Shown: positions 59,467 to 64,000 of the stretch, in pieces
Layout of the letters: each line of letters begins with the position of its first letter
Position numbering within the stretch: position 1 is the stretch's first letter
Source of the DNA: FEN-1139 sp964396375
GTDB lineage: Bacteria; Myxococcota_A; Polyangia; Polyangiales; Polyangiaceae
Assembly (NCBI GenBank): GCA_964396375.1
Contig: CAYNEY010000010.1
Coordinates: 52,051-116,050, forward strand
Length of the DNA stretch: 64,000 nucleotides
Direction: 5' to 3'
Position numbers and translations under genes: made by a program
Notes under the pieces: model-generated
The model's input: the letters and a program-made list of their open reading frames with translations, nothing else
What the model was told of the DNA's origin: nothing
Database searches by the model: none

Positions 59467-59678
59467 GGCTCGCACCCTTTCACGCTGGCGATGGCGGACC
59501 GCTCGTGGAGAACGAGCTCTATCCGCGCAATGTCTCGGCGCGTCTTGTTCATCAACGTCGTGTCGTCCAGTTGGTTGGTCAGGTTCTTCATCCGGTAGGA
59601 GAAGAGGTCCTTCTTCATGCTGTCGCGGAGCGACCGCAGGTCCTCATCAGTGCGCTCCCTCAAATCCTTGGCCTTCAT
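59463..59678 (-). CDS. rpmC: Large ribosomal subunit protein uL29
   Basis: 71 residues: MKAKDLRERTDEDLRSLRDS, then LFSYRMKNLTNQLDDTTLMN and KTRRDIARIELVLHERSA, the two-helix coil of uL29 with the conserved R-x-x-I-A-R. It overlaps rplP upstream and rpsQ downstream, each by an ATGA junction. Upstream in-frame codons belong to rplP sequence. Confidence 0.96.
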   Translation of the reverse strand: MKAKDLRERTDEDLRSLRDSMKKDLFSYRMKNLTNQLDDTTLMNKTRRDIARIELVLHERSAIASVKGCEP

Positions 59679-60091
59679 CAGAGCGCTCCTCTCTCGAGAA
59701 CTCGAGTAGGCACAGGCAGCTTTGCTGCCGCAAGCGCGAAGGCCTGGTAGGCCATTTCCTTCGTGACACCCTCGATCTCGAACATCACGCGACCAGGCTT
59801 CACAACGGCAACCCAACCTTCAACAGACCCCTTGCCACTTCCCATCCGAACCTCGAGGGGTTTCTTGGTCACTGGCTTGTCGGGAAACACGCGGATCCAC
59901 AGCTTGCCAGAGCGCTTGCAGTGACGCTGAATCGCCATACGACTGGCCTCCAGCTGACGCGCGGTTACCCACGCATGATCCATCGCTTGCAGACCGTAGT
60001 CGCCGAAGGACACATCTGAACCGCGCCACGCAATGCCGCGGTTCTTGCCCTTCTGCACCTTCCTAAACTTGGTACGTTTCGGGGATAGCAT
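59678..60091 (-). CDS. rplP: Large ribosomal subunit protein uL16
   Basis: 137 residues. MLSPKRTKFRKVQKGKNRGI, GSDVSFGDYGLQAMDHAWVT and RMGSGKGSVEGWVAVVKPGR are diagnostic for uL16, which shapes the A-site tRNA elbow pocket. Stop overlaps the rpmC start. Confidence 0.97.
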   Translation of the reverse strand: MLSPKRTKFRKVQKGKNRGIAWRGSDVSFGDYGLQAMDHAWVTARQLEASRMAIQRHCKRSGKLWIRVFPDKPVTKKPLEVRMGSGKGSVEGWVAVVKPGRVMFEIEGVTKEMAYQAFALAAAKLPVPTRVLERGAL

Positions 60092-60100
60092 AAGCGCTCG

Positions 60101-60793
60101 TTACTCCGGGATCCGCCGCGCCTTGCGCTGGAGAACCTCACCCTTGAAAATCCACACCTTGATTCCGATCGCTCCGTAGGTGGTTCGCGCCTCGGCCAAA
60201 CCGAAGTCAACGTCCGCCCGCAGTGTGTGCAGGGGCACTCGTCCCTCGCGGTAGGTCTCGACTCGACCCATTTCAGCTCCCCCAAGTCGGCCCGAGCAGC
60301 GGATGCGAATCCCCTTGGCGCCAAACTTCATGGCGGTCGAGAGGGACTTCTTCATTGCTCTCCGAAAGGCGACCCGACGTTCGAGCTGGGTGGCGATGTT
60401 TTCCGCAACCAGCTGCGCATTGGTCTCCGCCTTGCGGACCTCCTGCACGTCAATGAACACCTCGTTGTCCGTGAAGCTCTGCACGCCTGGAAACTTCGAT
60501 TCGCCCTTGGTGGCGGAGTCCAGATTTCCACTCTTCAGGATCTCGATGCCTTTGCCGCCCTTACCAATCACCATCCCAGGACGGGCGGTGTAAACCACCA
60601 CCTTGGCCTTGTTGGCCGCGCGCTCGATCTCCACACCCGCAATATTCGCGTTGTAAAGGTACTCTTTGACCGCGCGCTTGATGCGGATGTCCTCGTGGAG
60701 CCACTTCGCGTAGTGTGTGTCCTCGTACCACTTGCTGGTCCAGGTCTTGATGACCCCCAGGCGAAAGCCGTACGGATGCGTTTTCTGTCCCAT
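60101..60793 (-). CDS. rpsC: Small ribosomal subunit protein uS3
   Basis: 230 residues. MGQKTHPYGFRLGVIKTWTS at the start; a KH domain with VVYTARPGMVIGKGGKGIEI (GKGG loop); and the C-terminal domain GIRIRCSGRLGGAEMGRVET then ADVDFGLAEARTTYGAIGIK. It lines the mRNA entry tunnel. Nine bases before rplP. Confidence 0.97.
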   Translation of the reverse strand: MGQKTHPYGFRLGVIKTWTSKWYEDTHYAKWLHEDIRIKRAVKEYLYNANIAGVEIERAANKAKVVVYTARPGMVIGKGGKGIEILKSGNLDSATKGESKFPGVQSFTDNEVFIDVQEVRKAETNAQLVAENIATQLERRVAFRRAMKKSLSTAMKFGAKGIRIRCSGRLGGAEMGRVETYREGRVPLHTLRADVDFGLAEARTTYGAIGIKVWIFKGEVLQRKARRIPE

Positions 60794-60816
60794 AGTGTCT
60801 GCCTGTTGGTCCTAGC

Positions 60817-61158
60817 TCAGCGTTGATCGAGCTCGATGTGGATGTGGCTGACGCCCTTGGTGACGCGCGTCGCGCGTCCCATCGCTCTCGGCCGCCAGCG
60901 CCGCATATGCGCGTTCGGCCCCTTGTCCGCCGTAGCGCAGCTGACATACAACGACTCCGGCTTCACGTCGGGTCGCAACTGGCGCGCATTGGCGAGGGCA
61001 CTCTGAATGAGCTTCTTGATGAACGGAGCCCCAGCCTTGGGCACAAAGTCCAAGAGCTGGAGGGCTTCGACGGCTTCACGCCCCCGCACCAGATCGACGA
61101 TGATCCGGGCTTTGCGCGGACTGATCCGCTGGAATTTTCCTGTAGCTTCGCTAATCAT
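60817..61158 (-). CDS. rplV: Large ribosomal subunit protein uL22
   Basis: 113 residues. Start MISEATGKFQRISPRKARII, then VDLVRGREAVEALQLLDFVP and the tunnel-loop region KGPNAHMRRWRPRAMGRATR. The loop lines the peptide exit tunnel. The start lies 318 bases after the rpsS stop, much farther than usual; the gap is listed separately. Confidence 0.96.
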   Translation of the reverse strand: MISEATGKFQRISPRKARIIVDLVRGREAVEALQLLDFVPKAGAPFIKKLIQSALANARQLRPDVKPESLYVSCATADKGPNAHMRRWRPRAMGRATRVTKGVSHIHIELDQR

Positions 61159-61294
61159 GTCGACAGTTTCCTTCTCAGACCCGTCGCCCCCGATGCCTGG
61201 CCTTGTGCCAGCCGAACGGCCTCTCCCAGTCTACCGCTTCCTCGGGACTGCGACACAATGTGGGCAGCCGGTCCGGGAGGCGTTGGTGAGGTCG

Positions 61295-61325
61295 GCGAGG
61301 CGAAAGGGTGTACCCTTCACCTCGC
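61295..61325. repeat. Strong hairpin in the rpsS-rplV gap
   Basis: GCGAGGCGAAAGGGT at 61295-61309 faces ACCCTTCACCTCGC at 61312-61325. The arms pair over about 13 bases with one mismatch and one bulge around a tight loop. No T tract follows on the minus strand, so it is not an intrinsic terminator. Confidence 0.75.
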
Positions 61326-61408
61326 GTCAAGGGGCAGGCCTCTTAGCAGACGATCATCTCTCCTGCAAGTTGAAAGCCGATCAGGGCTGGTAGCGGACAC
61401 TGCTAACT

Positions 61409-61446
61409 GACCAATTGGCGCAAATCGCCCTCTGCAGTAATTGGTC
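61409..61446. repeat. Perfect inverted repeat next to rpsS
   Basis: GACCAATT at 61409-61416 and AATTGGTC at 61439-61446 are perfect complements. Inside, GGCG (61417-61420) and CGCC (61426-61429) form a smaller stem. It starts about 30 bases past the rpsS stop on the minus strand. Confidence 0.75.
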
Positions 61447-61476
61447 TCTCGGCCGCCCTGCCCCGGGTTGCGAGGT

Positions 61477-61785
61477 TCAGCGCTTGCCGGTCGCGGGATT
61501 GCCCTTCTTGGCCGCTCCGACCTTTCTATCAGCCGCATGACCATGAAACGTGCGCGTGGGGGCAAACTCTCCCAGCTTGTGACCAACCATGTTCTCGGTC
61601 ACGAAAACCGGCACGAACTTTCGCCCATTGTGGACCGCAAATGTCAATCCAACTGCTTCGGGCAAAACCGTCGAACGCCGCGACCACGTCTTGATCACCT
61701 TCTTCGTAGCCTGCGCCTGAGTGTCGATGATCTTCGCGAGTAGGTGGCCGTCGATGAACGGTCCCTTGTGAATACTGCGCGCCAT
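61477..61785 (-). CDS. rpsS: Small ribosomal subunit protein uS19
   Basis: 102 residues. MARSIHKGPFIDGHLLAKII, TWSRRSTVLPEAVGLTFAVH and FVPVFVTENMVGHKLGEFAP are diagnostic; the tail ends GHAADRKVGAAKKGNPATGKR in part. It forms the 30S head with uS13. Four bases after rplB; followed by the unusual 318-bp gap. Confidence 0.97.
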   Translation of the reverse strand: MARSIHKGPFIDGHLLAKIIDTQAQATKKVIKTWSRRSTVLPEAVGLTFAVHNGRKFVPVFVTENMVGHKLGEFAPTRTFHGHAADRKVGAAKKGNPATGKR

Positions 61786-61788
61786 AGC

Positions 61789-62619
61789 CTAGTTCTTCGA
61801 CTTTCTGTTCTTGATGATCATGGAGTCTGTCCGCTTGTTGTTGCGGGTCTTCATCCCTTTGCTCAGGGTGCCCCACGGTGAACATGGGTGGCGACCACCG
61901 CTGGTTCGGCCTTCACCACCGCCCATCGGATGATCGACCGGGTTCATCGTTACACCACGGTTGTGCGGACGACGGCCCAGCCAGCGATTCCTACCGGCCT
62001 TCCCAAGGCTGATATTCTGTGACTCGAGATTCGACACCTGACCAATGGTGGCTCGGCAGAGAAGATGGACCTTCCGAACCTCGCCGCTTGGCAACCGCAC
62101 CTGCGCGTACTCGGTGTCTTTGCCCATGAGCTGCGCTGCAACGCCGGCGGCCCTCACCAGTTGCCCACCCTTGCCACGCCGCAGCTCGATATTGTGAATC
62201 ATCGTACCGGCGGGGATGTGTGACAACGGAAGATTGTTACCAGGTCGGATGTCGGCATGACGACTCGAGACGATCTCGTCGCCGATTTTCATGCCATCTG
62301 GCGCCAGGATGTAGCTCTTCTCGCCATCCACATAGGTGATAAGCGCAATCCGGCCGCTGCGGTTGGGATCGTACTCAATTGCTGTCACACGAGCCGGCAC
62401 GCCAATCTTGTTGCGCCGAAAGTCGATGACCCGGTACTGCCGCTTGTGCCCACCACCGCGGAAGCGCACGGTCACGCGACCCTGGTTGTTGCGGCCACCG
62501 GTGCTGGTTTTCGCCTCGCTCAGCTTCTTCTCCGGACTTCGCTTGGTTAGCTCCGAAAAATCGCTGACCGTATAGAAACGCCTACCTGGAGAGGTGGGTC
62601 TGTACGCTCGGATCGGCAT
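61789..62619 (-). CDS. rplB: Large ribosomal subunit protein uL2
   Basis: 276 residues. Start MPIRAYRPTSPGRRFYTVSD; SH3-like and OB domains with GRVTVRFRGGGHKRQYRVID; and the conserved C-terminal loop GVTMNPVDHPMGGGEGRTSG containing the His implicated in peptidyl-transferase activity. The upstream MRSRA lead is not needed. Four bases after rplW. Confidence 0.98.
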   Translation of the reverse strand: MPIRAYRPTSPGRRFYTVSDFSELTKRSPEKKLSEAKTSTGGRNNQGRVTVRFRGGGHKRQYRVIDFRRNKIGVPARVTAIEYDPNRSGRIALITYVDGEKSYILAPDGMKIGDEIVSSRHADIRPGNNLPLSHIPAGTMIHNIELRRGKGGQLVRAAGVAAQLMGKDTEYAQVRLPSGEVRKVHLLCRATIGQVSNLESQNISLGKAGRNRWLGRRPHNRGVTMNPVDHPMGGGEGRTSGGRHPCSPWGTLSKGMKTRNNKRTDSMIIKNRKSKN

Positions 62620-62623
62620 CGCT

Positions 62624-62917
62624 CTACTCCTCACCCTCGGTAAAGAACTGGATGCTGTGGCCTTCCATCAGAGTCACCACCGCCTTCTTCCAGTTCGGCT
62701 TCTTCAGGACCCGCTTTCCCGCGCGCTTGGCCTTTCCGCGCTGCACGAGGGTAGCGACGTCCGTCACCTTGACATTGAACATCTGTTCGACGGCACTTCG
62801 GATCTCGATCTTGTTGGCGCCGAGGGCCACTTCGAACACGACCTTGTTCTGCTCCTGAACTCGCGCGGCCTTCTCGGTCAGCACGATCGGACGCTTGATA
62901 ACGTGCTCCGGGTTCAT
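62624..62917 (-). CDS. rplW: Large ribosomal subunit protein uL23
   Basis: 97 residues. VIKRPIVLTEKAARVQEQNK, VVFEVALGANKIEIRSAVEQ and MFNVKVTDVATLVQRGKAKR match uL23, the docking site for trigger factor and SRP at the tunnel exit. Start overlaps the rplD stop (ATGA). Confidence 0.97.
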   Translation of the reverse strand: MNPEHVIKRPIVLTEKAARVQEQNKVVFEVALGANKIEIRSAVEQMFNVKVTDVATLVQRGKAKRAGKRVLKKPNWKKAVVTLMEGHSIQFFTEGEE

Positions 62918-63549
62918 GTGCTTGGCTCCAGGCAGCGCGCTTCCAGCGCCTTGGCTGCCAACTTGGACATGACCAAGTGGTCATGCCGCAGTAGATCGTA
63001 GACATTCACGCCTTCGGGCGGCAGAAATGAGGAGGCGGGCATGTTGCGAGCCGAGAGCTTCAGGTTCTCGTTCTCCTTGGCATCCACCACCAGAGTCTTC
63101 TGACCAACCTTGAGGTTCTCGAACACCGATACCAGTCGCTTGGTCTTGGGCTCGTTGAAGTCGATGGTCTCAACCACCGTCATGCGACCCTCCTTGACCA
63201 ACAGACTCAGCGCAGACCGCAGCGCCCCGATCCTCACCTTGCGCGGAGGACGGTAGCTCCAATCCTGAGGCTTGGGGGGATGAGCGCGGCCACCGCCGAC
63301 GTAAATCGGCGCGCGGAGCGCACCGTGCCGTGCGTTGCCCGTACCCTTCTGCTTGTAGAGCTTCTTCTTGGACCCGGCCACCGCGGAGCGTTCCTTCCCG
63401 GCACGCGTACCCGCGCGTCGCGAAGCCAACTGCGCGGTCACCACCTCGTGGAGAACGTGCTGTTTGACGTCCGCATTGAACACCTCGTCCGCGAGATCGA
63501 TTTCACCGACCTTTTTGCGTTCGAGATCATATACGTCAATCTTTGCCAT
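62914..63549 (-). CDS. rplD: Large ribosomal subunit protein uL4
   Basis: 211 residues. Start MAKIDVYDLERKKVGEIDLA; the tunnel extension KKLYKQKGTGNARHGALRAP then IYVGGGRAHPPKPQDWSYRP; end GVNVYDLLRHDHLVMSKLAA. In E. coli L4 also represses the S10 operon. GAGGA lies four bases before the ATG. Remarkably it directly follows rpsJ, 20 bases away, with no rplC between. Confidence 0.97.
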   Translation of the reverse strand: MAKIDVYDLERKKVGEIDLADEVFNADVKQHVLHEVVTAQLASRRAGTRAGKERSAVAGSKKKLYKQKGTGNARHGALRAPIYVGGGRAHPPKPQDWSYRPPRKVRIGALRSALSLLVKEGRMTVVETIDFNEPKTKRLVSVFENLKVGQKTLVVDAKENENLKLSARNMPASSFLPPEGVNVYDLLRHDHLVMSKLAAKALEARCLEPST

Positions 63550-63569
63550 GAATCCTCGTCGTTGGGGGC

Positions 63570-63881
63570 TTAGCTCTTGATCTCGACGTCGACACCCGCG
63601 CTGAGGTCGAGCTTCATCAACGCTTCCAGGGTCTGTTGAGTGGGCTCGAGGATGTCGAGCAACCGCTTGTGAGTTCGCACCTCGAACTGCTCCCGAGACT
63701 TCTTGTCGATGTGCGGCCCGCGCAACACGGTGTAGCGCCGAATCGACGTCGGAAGCGGGATCGGCCCCGCCACGCGTGCGCCGGTTCGACGAGCCGTCTC
63801 AACGATGTCCGCTGTGGACTTGTCGAGCAGCTGGTGATCGAACGCCTTGAGGCGAATTCTGATTTTGGTCGTATCAGCCAT
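63570..63881 (-). CDS. rpsJ: Small ribosomal subunit protein uS10
   Basis: 103 residues from MADTTKIRIRLKAFDHQLLD at 63881; a 15-codon upstream lead is not needed. TARRTGARVAGPIPLPTSIR and VLRGPHIDKKSREQFEVRTH identify uS10 (also NusE, the antitermination partner of NusB). It lies 65 bases after tuf, so it is part of the same transcript. Confidence 0.98.
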   Translation of the reverse strand: MADTTKIRIRLKAFDHQLLDKSTADIVETARRTGARVAGPIPLPTSIRRYTVLRGPHIDKKSREQFEVRTHKRLLDILEPTQQTLEALMKLDLSAGVDVEIKS

Positions 63882-63946
63882 TGCGATGACACTTTCTGGC
63901 ACAGGCGAAGCATCGGTATCCGACACCTAGTCCGTGCGTTGGGTCC

Positions 63947-64000
63947 CTACTCGAGAATCTTGGTGACGACACCGGCGCCCACGGTCTTGCCGCCCTCGCG
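63947..64000 (-). CDS. tuf: Elongation factor Tu, C-terminal end (partial)
   Basis: The right edge encodes the last 17 residues REGGKTVGAGVVTKILE followed by a TAG at 63947-63949, the invariant C-terminus of EF-Tu. EF-Tu carries aminoacyl-tRNA to the ribosome. Its place before rpsJ is the usual str/S10 order, so the rest of the gene and probably fusA, rpsG and rpsL lie beyond the window. Confidence 0.95.
   Translation of the reverse strand, partial: REGGKTVGAGVVTKILE

Larger units (their letters stand above)
61159..61476. other. 318-bp noncoding gap inside the S10 operon
   Basis: Between rpsS and rplV, normally adjacent, lie 318 bases without a supported gene. They hold two strong inverted repeats, listed separately, and a weaker CTGGC/GCCAG pair at 61197-61211. 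A poor minus-strand promoter-like pair (TTGTGT, 19 bases, TAGACT) lies near 61220-61250. The gap may contain a regulatory or processing site or be the scar of a lost gene. Confidence 0.7.

Noticed and set aside
61193..61393. 66-residue plus-strand frame inside the rpsS-rplV gap
   Set aside because: No ribosome site, mixed third-position composition, crosses the hairpin and opposes operon transcription; unsupported without conservation.

Overview
The window is GC-rich chromosomal DNA from a bacterium that looks like a member of the Myxococcota (myxobacteria). That placement is inferred from several traits seen together: Ser/Thr protein kinases with membrane anchors, FHA and PilZ proteins, a C-terminal anchor resembling the MYXO-CTERM sorting signal, outer-membrane barrels of the type common in myxobacteria, and a LexA-like site at recA resembling the one known from Myxococcus. 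No mobile element, prophage, CRISPR array, rRNA or tRNA was seen. One run of 100 Ns (32198-32297) is an assembly gap inside a 21-bp tandem repeat.

Layout. 1-9 kb: tsaD, a PilZ membrane protein, a double-FHA protein, a metallo-beta-lactamase-fold hydrolase, a TMTC-like membrane/TPR protein and a pseudokinase with a PEGA domain. 9-13.6 kb: a GT39-like glycosyltransferase behind a MinD-like/J-like/RodZ-like fusion, then divergently a DsbA-like lipoprotein and a DEDDh exonuclease. 13.6-19.5 kb: a plus-strand run of sensor Ser/Thr kinase, LysM protein, 58-residue membrane protein, DUF58 protein and BatA-like VWA protein. 19.6-22.8 kb: a SurA-like isomerase, a surface protein and a beta-barrel. 23-28 kb: a zinc peptidase, recA, a Ser/Thr kinase and a TPR protein, all on the minus strand. 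28-40 kb: RseP-like protease, lipoproteins, a repeat-rich cyclic-nucleotide-binding-like protein next to ftsK, a ribbon-helix-helix/FHA fusion and an AarF/UbiB kinase. 40-42 kb: a split Fo cluster (atpZ-atpI-atpB-atpE). 42-49 kb: a barrel protein, two histidine kinases in tandem with rdgB, acylphosphatase and a HEAT/TPR membrane protein.

49.5-64 kb is a continuous minus-strand tuf-S10-spc-alpha locus ending in rpoA and rplQ, with many ATGA stop/start overlaps that imply translational coupling. Three departures stand out: rplC (L3) is missing between rpsJ and rplD; map is missing between adk and infA, and infA has no ATG or GTG start; and a 318-bp noncoding gap with two strong inverted repeats separates rpsS from rplV.

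Taken together the window mixes core machinery (translation, RecA, FtsK, SecY, ATP synthase, RdgB, TsaD) with dense signalling (three kinase-fold Ser/Thr proteins, two histidine kinases, three FHA domains in two proteins, PilZ) and envelope genes. The signalling and envelope genes have no clearly assignable single pathway from sequence alone. The most unusual items are the MinD/J/RodZ fusion, the fully degenerate pseudokinase, the RHH-FHA fusion and the altered ribosomal operon.
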